NCBI GenBank assembly: GCA_964358485.1
Contig: CAYHPY010000154.1
Span: forward strand, 1 to 6,349
Source: CAYHPY01 sp964358485
Lineage (GTDB): Bacteria; Elusimicrobiota; Elusimicrobia; UBA1565; UBA9628
Length of the DNA stretch: 6,349 bases
Reading direction: 5' to 3'
Shown here: one piece after another, positions 1 through 6,349 of the stretch
How positions within the stretch are numbered: position 1 is the stretch's first letter
How the letters are laid out: the number at the start of each line of letters is the position of its first letter
Notes under the pieces: generated by a model
The model's input: only the letters and a program-made list of their open reading frames with translations
Told to the model about the DNA's origin: nothing
Databases searched by the model: none
Translations under genes and position numbers: made by a program

Positions 1-3000
1 GTTTCGTGACCAACCCGGTCGCCGGCGGCACCGTCGACCGCGCCACCTCGGGGGGCTTCCAGGTCGGCACCCAGACCGAGATGACCCTGACCAAATACCA
101 GCGGGGCCTGATCGAGAGCAAGATCTCGGGCATCTATACCGCCGGGGTCGCCCTCCAGGTCCGGCTCTTGGAGCTTTCCAAGGCCTGGCAGGCCTCCTTG
201 TCCGAACTGGTGTTGTCCCGGTGGGACGCCTACCTGGCGGGCTACATGCTGGCCCAGGCCGACGACCGGGTCCTGCGGGCCGACGCCGAAGCCCGCCTGG
301 TCGCGGCCAAGGCCCGCCACCGGCAGGCCCAGCTCCGGTACAACGCTCTGACCGGCCGCGGTCCCGACGAGACCGCGGCCTTCGACATCAACCCGGCCGA
401 AGTGGACCGTCTCTTCGGGCTCATGGAGCGAACCCTCAACAACCCCCACCGTTTGGCGGAACTGGTGGCGCGTCTGGGTCCCTCGATGAAGCTCCCGGAC
501 GAGCCGTTCAACCTGGCCGAGTGGATTCCGTGGGTCGAGAAAGTCACCTTCTTCGTGGGCGCCCAGCTCCAGGACATCCTGGCCGGCCAGGCCCTCGGGG
601 CGGGGGTTCAGATCCGCCTGCCGGTCTACGACCCGGGCGCCAAGAACAACGAGAAGGCCATGGTCCTCCAGAACGACGCCGCGATCCTGGAGATGACCCA
701 GGCGCTCAAATCCTACCGCCTGCGGGCGCATGTCGAGATCGCCGAGGCCGCGGCCTGGGATTCGCAGGCCCGCCTGTTCACCGGAGAGGCGCACCTGATC
801 GCCGAACAGCTCTGGGACGCCATCCGGGGCTACCGCAACGGCTTGGTTCCCCAATCGGAGCTTTGGGCGCGCTTCCGCCGGTGGCATTGGAACCTTTCCT
901 CTTTGCTCAACGCCCGCGCGCAGGGGGCCTTGAAGGGCGCCTGGGGCGTCCTCGACAAGGCCGCCGAGGACGCCTGGGCGGTGCGGCCGGACGGCGGCGG
1001 GTGGACCTCCGGCGGCGTGCGCCGGCCCGACAATTTGAGCCAGGGTTTCGACATGGCCATCGAGAACTCGCTGGACTGGGAAGCGCTCTCCCTGCGTTCC
1101 CAGGCGGCCGGCCAGTTGTTGGAAGCGTCCTCGTCCCGGATCTCCAAGGTCAGCGTGGACGTCAACATCGGGCTCAACGTGACCGCCGCCGGCGTTGCCT
1201 TGATCCCGGCCTTCGGCTTCACCGGCTTGGGGATCTTCCCGATCGTCGAGGTCAACCTCCGCCCCGAGGAATTGCGCCAGCTCTCCATGGAGCGCCACAG
1301 CGGAGAGGAGAAGCTCTACTCCAAGCTCCAATCCAAGATCGAATCCGACCTGGCCATGAAGCTGTACGAGGCCTACAACACCTACCGGGCCGGCGAGGAA
1401 GCCCTTCTGGTCTACGAGAACCAGGTTCTCCCCGAGCTCGAAGCCGCCGCCCGCAAGGGCGGCACCCTCCAGGCCCAGGCCCTGGACCAGGGGCGGGCGG
1501 AGCTCGAGGATCTCAAGGGCCGCCAGGCCGGGACCTTGGCGACCATCAACTTTCTGATGGGACGGCCCTTGAAGATGGGCCTCGGGATGGAGCAGAGCCC
1601 GGAGCAGGCCCTCCAGGACCTGGGGGGCCGCCTCCAGAAGAACGACCCCCTCGGCGCCCGGCGCGACGTGCTCCTCTCGCGCGTGCGCATCGCCCAGGCC
1701 GTGGAGACGGTCGTCGACAAGAACCTCAAGGTCCAAAGCATCCGCCTGGAGCCGATTTCCCTGATCGGCCGCTCCTTGGGCCGGCTGATCAACGCTCTTT
1801 CCGGGGACGGCATGCCTTCCCCCGAACTGGTGGCCTTGGCCCGCCAACAGACCCTCCAGGCCGAGCGGGACTTGGAGGCCTTCGACCGCAATCTCCCGGC
1901 GGTGCGTTCCCGCCTGGGCTTCGAGCTGGCCTTGGCCGAGCGCAACCTGGAGGATATTTCCGGACGGACCGACGGGGCCGCCCGCCTGCGGGCCGTGGCC
2001 CTGCGCAGCAAGATCCGCCAGCTCAAGGCCATGCTCATGGCCTACGGCGGCGCCTCCGCCGAGAAGCTGGGCCTGGGCAGCCTCCCGGGCACTTACGGCG
2101 ATCTTGAGGGCGCATTGAAGGAGGCCTACGCGCGGGAAGCCTTCTCCTCCGAGAGCCCGGATCTGGCCCGGACCGCCGAGGGCGAGCCTTCCCTCCAAGC
2201 CCAGGGGACCCTCAGGTACTATTACGCCCATCAAAATCTCGCCAAGGAGCCCATCGGCAAGAGCTTCGTGGAAGGCTGGGTCGAGGTCCGGCTGCGCAGC
2301 GCCTCCACTCCCCCCGAGGCCCTGGTCGCCCTGGCGCGCCTGCGCCAGGAACGCGCCGACCGCCTTTACGCCTCCCAGCAGTCGGCGGCCCGGGCCAAGG
2401 CCGATATCTTGCTGGCGCGCATGCGCCTCAACGCGGGCCTGCTGCGCGCGGCCCCGGAAGGCATGCGCGGCGATCTTCAAAGCCGCCTGGAGCGGGATTT
2501 CCATTCCCTGGCCGCCCATCTCCGCCTTCCCGCCACGACGCGCTTGGAGGACGTCCTGAGGCTCCTTCCCGAGGAAGGCCCCGGCGACGCCCTGGCCGCC
2601 GCCCAGCGCTACCTGGCGCAGGTCGCGGCCCTGGACATGGACATGCTGCGGCGGACGCTGTTCCAACAGGGCCTGCCGCAATCCCTGGGCGCCTCGGCCG
2701 ACCCGATCCTCCAGCTTCGCGCCAACATGATCGCCGAGAAGATGAGCTACAAGGGCTTCACTCCGATGGCCGCCTTCGGCGCGTTCCGCGGCACCTGGGT
2801 GTCCGCGATTTTCCTGGAAGCCCCGGACCCCATCAAGATTCAGAAGAATCTCGAGAACATCCTGTCCGAGGCCCTGCTCTCCGAGCTCAAGAGCCAGGAA
2901 AAACTCAAGGCCCTGGCCCTCAAGCTCCATAGCCTCATGGCCTCGGTTTCCGACAAGGTCAAGATGGTCGAGGCCCACCGGGTCCGGCTGGACGCGGCGC

Positions 3001-6000
3001 GGCGCAACCTGTTGGGCATGGCGGCCCGTCGGCGCGTCGGCATGGCCTCTCCCCAGGACCTGGCGGCCGCCGCCGATGAGGCCTCCGCGGCCCACGAGGA
3101 GTTCCTGGAGATTTTGACCGCGCTCCATGAGGACTTCGTGATGCTGGTCACCGAGCTGGAGGCCCTAGGCCGGGACGATATGGTCAGCGGCTCCCCCGCC
3201 CCCTATTTCGAGAAGAAGGCGGAGGGGCCCGAGGAGCGCCCGGCGCGGGAGCAACTGCTGAGCTACTGGTCGCGCCGCATGGCCGAGGATCCCGAATTCG
3301 CCCGCAAGCTGATGGAGGGCGAGCTCTTGGCGGGGGTCTCCAGCGACATGAAGGACGAGCTTCGCGCCCGGCTGGAGACCTGGAAGCAGGCCCGCCTCAA
3401 CGCCGACGGGGTCCGGGCCGACGATTTCACCGGGGCCGAAAAGCTCGACCTTCTGGTCCGGACCGACGTCCAGGGCCGCCGCCAGAAGGTGGAGGAGACC
3501 CTTTCGAAGATTTTGGGCGAGTTGACCCGCGCCGACCCGACCGGAAACGGGGCCTGGATCAACCTCATGAAGTTCCTGGGCTCGGACGTCGAAAAGCGGG
3601 CCGAGCTCTCCGCGGGGGCGGTGGTGGAAAAGGGCCGGGTCCGGGCTTCCTTGCGCGACGCCTATTGGGGCGCGGTAACCGCCCCGCGCGAGGTCGAGCT
3701 CGGCTACCAGAACCTCTCCCGGCTCTCGGGCTCGGTGGACGCGGCGCGGGCCGCGGCTCTGCAGCGCTTCCTGGAAACCGCCGCCAAGCCCGAGGATTAC
3801 ATCCTCACCGACAAGGCGCTCGACGATTACGTCAAGGCGCTCATGGCCTATGACGAGGAGATGGTCCGGGTGTTCACCTTGCCGGAAGTCCGGCGCGATC
3901 CCCAATGGTCCCGGACCCTCAACGGCCTGTTCGGCCTCAAGGCCTCCCTCGACCGGCGGCGGGACTACCTGCGATACGGGCGGGGGATCATGTCCCTGGA
4001 CGCCGCCATCCAGTTGGGCGAACTGCGCGTCAACGCCTTCCGGCGCGAGGAGATGGACCGCCGGGACCTCAGCTACGCCGCCGAACAGCTGGCCTTCTAC
4101 CAGGGGATGAAGCAGCGTTGGCTGGCAAACCCCAAGGACCTGCCGACCGTTTACTTGGTGAAGGGAGAAGGGGAGAAGGATTCCCCCGAGAAATGGCTCA
4201 CCGCCCGGGACATCGAAAAACTCGGGACCGACCAGCCCAAACAGCCCAAGCGCCTTTTTGAGGTCGACGGCCGGCGCTTCCTCTTCACGACCGGCTATGT
4301 CGCGGGCCAGCCCAAGTCCGCCGCGGAGGCCGTCAAGGCGGGCGGCCGCGAGGTGGTCGGCGGCGTCGACTCGGCCCAGGACCGGGCCGGGCGTTCCCGC
4401 CTGGACGGGGAAAACGCCCGCAATCGCCTTGCGCGCGACGCGGCCCTCAAAACCTCGGAATTGGTCCTGACCGAGAACCTCCCGGAGGGGAAAATCGGCA
4501 AGGTCACCCGGACCTTGTCCTTGGCCGAGCTTCGCGGCCTGGAAAAGGCCGGACGGGTCTTCTACTTCCGCGCCAAAGCCGATCCCCGCGGCGGCGGCCT
4601 GCGGACGGCCGTCCATCCCCTGAGCGCCTTGGAGATGAGCCCCTCGGAACTCGTGATCCTGGTCCAGACCTCCACCGCGACCGCGGTTTTCGGCCGGGAC
4701 AAGTTCCCCTCCCTGGAGGCCTTGGAGGCCTCCCCGGAACTGGCGCTTTTCCAGCGCGTCGAGCTGGGCGCCGGCGGCGTCCGGGCCCTGATCGAGGAAG
4801 CCTCTTCGGCTGAGCTGGCCACCCGGCGCCGGGGCTGGCTGCAGCTCAAGCTGGAAGGTTACGCTTACGCCCGGGACGTCGAGGGAGACCCCGCCGAGGT
4901 CTACGTGGACGAGGACGAACTCAAGGAGGCCAAAAAAACCGCCGAGGATCCCAAATCCACCGCGGCCACCAGCTCCTGGACCTTCCACCTGGTCTCGGGC
5001 CTCAAGATCGGCCTCTCCCAGGACGGGACGGTGGTGCGGGCCGAGGACGACAAGTTCGTCCGCGAGCTTCCCAAGGGGGCCTCGGCCGTTCGCTGGATCT
5101 CCGAACAGCCCTTGGCCTTGGAGCTGGACCCCGAGGGCCGGGTCGAGCGGATCTGGTTCGAGCGGGACCGGGACGCCCTGGAGAAGGAAGCCCCCTCCTG
5201 GCACCTGCAGGACACGACCGGCAAGGTCTGGACCCGCACGGACAAGAACATCTCCCCGATCCACCGGCTCAAGCGCTACATCGATCCCAAGAAGCCCAAG
5301 AACGCCATCCTCCTGGGCCGGGCGCTGCTGGCCCGGCGCCTGGCCGAGGCCAAGAGCGAGCGCGGCGCGGTCGGCCGCTGGGCCTACATGCCCTGGAACT
5401 GGCCCAATATCATCCTGGAAACGCCCCGCGGGCTCGTCAAGACCCCGATCGAAATGATCACCGGGCGCGACCCCAACCAGGAAGGCTACATCGGCCGGGT
5501 CTACATGTACCGCACAGAAGGGGGACTCACCGAGCGCCGCGGGGTCCTGGGCTCGGTGGTGCATTTCCTGGACATCTTCGAGCTCCTGCCCGACCACGTG
5601 GACCGCTTCATGGACCCCAGCCAGTTCCCCCGCCGCGTGGACAACGACAGCCCGATACTTCCCGGCGAGTGGGAGCACGAAAAGTCCGCGCGCACCACCG
5701 ACGGCGAACAGAACGTCCACTTCGGCCGCGGGTGGCTGGAGCGCGAGATCCGCTACGCCTCCGAGGACCTGGCCGACTCCAAGGGCCGCATCATGACCAG
5801 CTTCCGCGGCGGCGTGCGTCGAACCTTCGTGGAGAACACGCGGGGCCGCAACGGGCAGTTCGATGAGACCCGCCTGGACAGCAAGTCCGGCCGCGTGGCC
5901 ATGGACGAGGCCCTCAAGCGCGTCGGCGGCCGCACCGATTCCGACGGCAGCGGCAAGGTGGAAGAAAGCCCCGAGCACATCGCCGTGGACCAGGTCACCG

Positions 6001-6260
6001 CCGAGATCGAGATCCGCTTGGGCGCCGGCCAGCACGCCCGGCGCCGCGGCAAGTACGAGGAATACCTCAAGGGCGCGGCTCCCGGCAAGGCCTTCTCTCC
6101 GGAGGAGGCCAAGGCCGCCGAGGACGCCGCCCTGCGGGACTTGGCCGAGGCCGAGGCCCTGCGCGCCTCCCTGGAGAAGGCCGTCCGCGCCGCCACCCCC
6201 TGGCCCGCCCCCGCCCCCGTCCTGCCCTTGATGGGCGGGGCGGCGGGGTTGATGCGTTAG
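1..6260 (+). CDS. Giant TolC/OEP-like multi-repeat envelope protein with novel C-terminal region (5' partial)
   Basis: A single uninterrupted frame fills the window and ends with TAG at 6258-6260. The first start-type codon is GTG at 6, but the preceding codon (TTC, 3-5) is also open and no ribosome site or signal peptide is visible, so the true start is probably upstream. Residues below count from that GTG. The N-terminal ~1,058 residues resemble TolC/OEP outer-membrane channel proteins. Examples are a strand pair ending VYDPG (207-211) followed by a long helix, YRNGLVPQSELW (276-287), YENQVLPELEAAARKGG (470-486), INFLMGRPL (514-522) and RRDVLLSRVRIAQAVE (552-567). An ordinary TolC protomer is under 500 residues, so this is several times too long. 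After a Pro/Glu-rich linker (~1056-1080) come helical, mixed and aromatic/Gly-rich regions that I do not recognise, then a Pro/Ala tail. No cysteine is present. Export and outer-membrane location are inferred; the substrate is unknown. Confidence is high for the gene and moderate for the TolC relationship. Confidence 0.9.
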   Translation, partial: FVTNPVAGGTVDRATSGGFQVGTQTEMTLTKYQRGLIESKISGIYTAGVALQVRLLELSKAWQASLSELVLSRWDAYLAGYMLAQADDRVLRADAEARLVAAKARHRQAQLRYNALTGRGPDETAAFDINPAEVDRLFGLMERTLNNPHRLAELVARLGPSMKLPDEPFNLAEWIPWVEKVTFFVGAQLQDILAGQALGAGVQIRLPVYDPGAKNNEKAMVLQNDAAILEMTQALKSYRLRAHVEIAEAAAWDSQARLFTGEAHLIAEQLWDAIRGYRNGLVPQSELWARFRRWHWNLSSLLNARAQGALKGAWGVLDKAAEDAWAVRPDGGGWTSGGVRRPDNLSQGFDMAIENSLDWEALSLRSQAAGQLLEASSSRISKVSVDVNIGLNVTAAGVALIPAFGFTGLGIFPIVEVNLRPEELRQLSMERHSGEEKLYSKLQSKIESDLAMKLYEAYNTYRAGEEALLVYENQVLPELEAAARKGGTLQAQALDQGRAELEDLKGRQAGTLATINFLMGRPLKMGLGMEQSPEQALQDLGGRLQKNDPLGARRDVLLSRVRIAQAVETVVDKNLKVQSIRLEPISLIGRSLGRLINALSGDGMPSPELVALARQQTLQAERDLEAFDRNLPAVRSRLGFELALAERNLEDISGRTDGAARLRAVALRSKIRQLKAMLMAYGGASAEKLGLGSLPGTYGDLEGALKEAYAREAFSSESPDLARTAEGEPSLQAQGTLRYYYAHQNLAKEPIGKSFVEGWVEVRLRSASTPPEALVALARLRQERADRLYASQQSAARAKADILLARMRLNAGLLRAAPEGMRGDLQSRLERDFHSLAAHLRLPATTRLEDVLRLLPEEGPGDALAAAQRYLAQVAALDMDMLRRTLFQQGLPQSLGASADPILQLRANMIAEKMSYKGFTPMAAFGAFRGTWVSAIFLEAPDPIKIQKNLENILSEALLSELKSQEKLKALALKLHSLMASVSDKVKMVEAHRVRLDAARRNLLGMAARRRVGMASPQDLAAAADEASAAHEEFLEILTALHEDFVMLVTELEALGRDDMVSGSPAPYFEKKAEGPEERPAREQLLSYWSRRMAEDPEFARKLMEGELLAGVSSDMKDELRARLETWKQARLNADGVRADDFTGAEKLDLLVRTDVQGRRQKVEETLSKILGELTRADPTGNGAWINLMKFLGSDVEKRAELSAGAVVEKGRVRASLRDAYWGAVTAPREVELGYQNLSRLSGSVDAARAAALQRFLETAAKPEDYILTDKALDDYVKALMAYDEEMVRVFTLPEVRRDPQWSRTLNGLFGLKASLDRRRDYLRYGRGIMSLDAAIQLGELRVNAFRREEMDRRDLSYAAEQLAFYQGMKQRWLANPKDLPTVYLVKGEGEKDSPEKWLTARDIEKLGTDQPKQPKRLFEVDGRRFLFTTGYVAGQPKSAAEAVKAGGREVVGGVDSAQDRAGRSRLDGENARNRLARDAALKTSELVLTENLPEGKIGKVTRTLSLAELRGLEKAGRVFYFRAKADPRGGGLRTAVHPLSALEMSPSELVILVQTSTATAVFGRDKFPSLEALEASPELALFQRVELGAGGVRALIEEASSAELATRRRGWLQLKLEGYAYARDVEGDPAEVYVDEDELKEAKKTAEDPKSTAATSSWTFHLVSGLKIGLSQDGTVVRAEDDKFVRELPKGASAVRWISEQPLALELDPEGRVERIWFERDRDALEKEAPSWHLQDTTGKVWTRTDKNISPIHRLKRYIDPKKPKNAILLGRALLARRLAEAKSERGAVGRWAYMPWNWPNIILETPRGLVKTPIEMITGRDPNQEGYIGRVYMYRTEGGLTERRGVLGSVVHFLDIFELLPDHVDRFMDPSQFPRRVDNDSPILPGEWEHEKSARTTDGEQNVHFGRGWLEREIRYASEDLADSKGRIMTSFRGGVRRTFVENTRGRNGQFDETRLDSKSGRVAMDEALKRVGGRTDSDGSGKVEESPEHIAVDQVTAEIEIRLGAGQHARRRGKYEEYLKGAAPGKAFSPEEAKAAEDAALRDLAEAEALRASLEKAVRAATPWPAPAPVLPLMGGAAGLMR
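51..3179 (+). repeat. Approximately six TolC-like half-repeats at protein level
   Basis: The first half of the protein alternates short beta-prone, Gly/aromatic-rich segments with long heptad-like helical segments. Candidate strand pairs lie at residues ~16-52, 180-210, 383-418, 576-595, 736-763 and 918-941, spaced roughly 160-205 residues apart. TolC itself is built from two structural repeats of about 200 residues, each giving two barrel strands plus tunnel helices. The second and third units are the clearest, showing the strand-turn-strand ending in Pro-Val-Tyr-Asp-Pro-Gly, and a Val-Leu-Pro helix start followed by a helix ending Asn-Phe-Leu-Met-Gly-Arg-Pro. The fourth is weakest, with only one obvious strand-like stretch. 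Units were delimited by eye; no DNA-level repetition is evident, so any duplication is old and diverged. Approximate unit borders are 51, 534, 1146, 1656, 2211 and 2700. Confidence 0.5.
5388..5705 (+). other. Distinctive aromatic/Gly/Pro-rich C-terminal block within the giant protein
   Basis: Residues ~1795-1900 differ from the Ala/Leu/Glu helical style of the rest. They start MPWNWPN, continue through ILETPRGLVKTPIEMITGRD (1803-1822), then alternate Gly with Tyr/Arg (GYIGRVYMYRTEGG, 1827-1840). A hydrophobic stretch follows (GSVVHFLDIFELLPDHVDRF), and then a Pro/Asp-rich segment containing DPSQFPRRVDNDSPILPGEW. The density of Trp, Tyr, Pro and Gly suggests a compact conserved fold or a membrane-surface or partner-binding element. 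I do not recognise the family, and no catalytic motif is evident. This is the best seed in the C-terminal half for a homology search. Confidence 0.45.
6217..6243 (+). other. GC-rich stem-loop at the 3' end of the coding region
   Basis: Bases 6217-6227 can pair with 6233-6243 to give an 11-bp stem (nine Watson-Crick pairs and two G-U pairs) around the 5-base loop TTGAT. It lies inside the coding sequence, 14 bases before the stop codon, in the segment encoding the Pro/Ala-rich tail and Gly-Gly-Ala-Ala-Gly. C-rich and G-rich runs facing each other are likely in such GC-rich DNA, so a role in mRNA stability or termination is only possible. No T-run follows it. Confidence 0.35.
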
Positions 6261-6349
6261 GCCGTCCAACCGACCCAAATATTGTCCTTGAGGATAAAAT
6301 CACCTTCACCGGTGAAGGTGATTTTATCGTTGGGGACATGACCGGCGTG
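6257..6349 (-). CDS. Possible 3' end of a convergent gene (30 codons visible, partial)
   Basis: Reading leftwards from the right edge, one minus-strand frame is open for 30 codons and ends with TAA at 6259-6257. The peptide runs HAGHVPNDKITFTGEGDFI and then LKDNIWVGWTA. Its stop overlaps the TAG of the giant gene (the four bases TTAG, 6257-6260, hold both), a tight convergent arrangement. The palindrome at 6293-6328 would then lie within its coding sequence, which is unusual for a terminator. Third codon positions are less G/C-biased than in the large gene, and 30 open codons can occur by chance. The product is not recognisable. The alternative is plain intergenic DNA. Confidence 0.3.
   Translation of the reverse strand, partial: HAGHVPNDKITFTGEGDFILKDNIWVGWTA
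6283..6338. terminator. Long palindromic hairpin, probable (bidirectional) transcription terminator
   Basis: A perfect 36-bp palindrome at 6293-6328 has 18-base arms (6293-6310 and 6311-6328) and no spacer, so the RNA would form a 16-bp stem with a CCGG loop. The inner arms are ACC/GGT-rich, and the outer arms carry AAAA and TTTT in the order A-run, stem, T-run, which suits an intrinsic terminator on either strand. Beyond one G-G mismatch (6292/6329), the RNA can extend nine more pairs (6283-6291 with 6330-6338) using three G-U pairs. It begins 22 bases after the stop codon and is much more AT-rich than the gene. The T-run is only four bases before A and C, so termination efficiency is uncertain. 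It could instead be a repeated palindromic element or an mRNA-end stabiliser. Confidence 0.65.

Noticed and set aside
221..2107. 628-codon + strand frame in another register
   Set aside because: The translation is a monotonous Pro/Gly/Arg-rich sequence typical of an out-of-frame reading of GC-rich coding DNA, with no motifs, and it overlaps the TolC-like part of the real gene completely.
4711..4733. Short direct repeat of TGGAGGCC
   Set aside because: It encodes LEALEAS in frame, a common helical pattern with preferred codons, and needs no special explanation.
3165..6278. 1,037-codon open frame on the minus strand
   Set aside because: It lies opposite the large gene with its composition mirrored (Gly/Leu/Val/Ala/Pro/Asp-rich, low-complexity, no recognisable motifs). 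Long antisense frames are expected where stop codons are rare in GC-rich DNA. The + frame has the coherent OEP-like pattern.
6067..6339. 90-codon minus-strand frame starting at ATG 6339-6337
   Set aside because: It overlaps the end of the large gene antisense and is Pro/Arg low-complexity over most of its length. The ATG has no convincing ribosome site, and the palindrome lies within its first codons.
6338..6349. ATG at 6338 as the start of a downstream + strand gene
   Set aside because: The only Shine-Dalgarno-like string (GGGGA, 6332-6336) is one base from the ATG, too close to work normally, and the start would sit at the foot of the hairpin. Only four codons are visible.
1..6349. CRISPR arrays, tRNA/rRNA genes, insertion sequences, attachment sites
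   Set aside because: None seen. The window is continuous coding sequence except the last 89 bases, which hold only the palindromic hairpin and the possible minus-strand gene end.

Overview
The window is almost entirely one giant GC-rich reading frame on the + strand, about 2,084 codons in view. It is open at the left edge and closes with TAG at 6258-6260. Only 89 bases follow it, and they hold a 36-bp perfect palindrome (6293-6328) inside a longer imperfect hairpin. Strong G/C preference at third codon positions, no in-frame interruption and Ala/Leu/Glu/Arg-rich protein chemistry support the large frame as the real gene. Long open frames in other registers are the usual shadows of GC-rich coding DNA.

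The organism looks like a GC-rich, diderm (outer-membrane) bacterium, because the N-terminal half of the protein resembles the TolC / outer-membrane efflux protein (OEP) family. Very large, poorly characterised envelope proteins of this kind occur in phyla such as Elusimicrobiota and Omnitrophota. That placement is a guess from style, not a demonstrated identity.

Protein layout, numbered from the GTG at position 6, which is probably an internal codon: residues ~1-1058 are long alpha-helical segments punctuated every ~160-205 residues by short beta-strand pairs, as in TolC half-repeats, with about six such pairs visible. Residues ~1059-1380 are a charged, mostly helical region after a Pro/Glu-rich linker. 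Residues ~1382-1790 are mixed alpha/beta with several short beta-hairpin-like segments. Residues ~1795-1900 are a distinctive aromatic, glycine- and proline-rich block. Residues ~1900-2084 are a polar region with an EF-hand-like Asp/Gly loop, a short charged helix and a Pro/Ala-rich tail. No cysteine was seen in the whole translation, which fits an exported envelope protein.

Beyond the stop codon, the palindrome is best read as a transcription terminator, possibly bidirectional. A frame on the minus strand enters from the right edge and ends with TAA at 6257-6259, overlapping the + gene's stop. It may be the 3' end of a convergent gene, but only 30 codons are visible. The most interesting hypothesis is that the large protein carries several concatenated TolC-like half-repeats, possibly enough for a single-chain version of the normally trimeric 12-strand barrel, fused to an undescribed ~1,000-residue C-terminal region.
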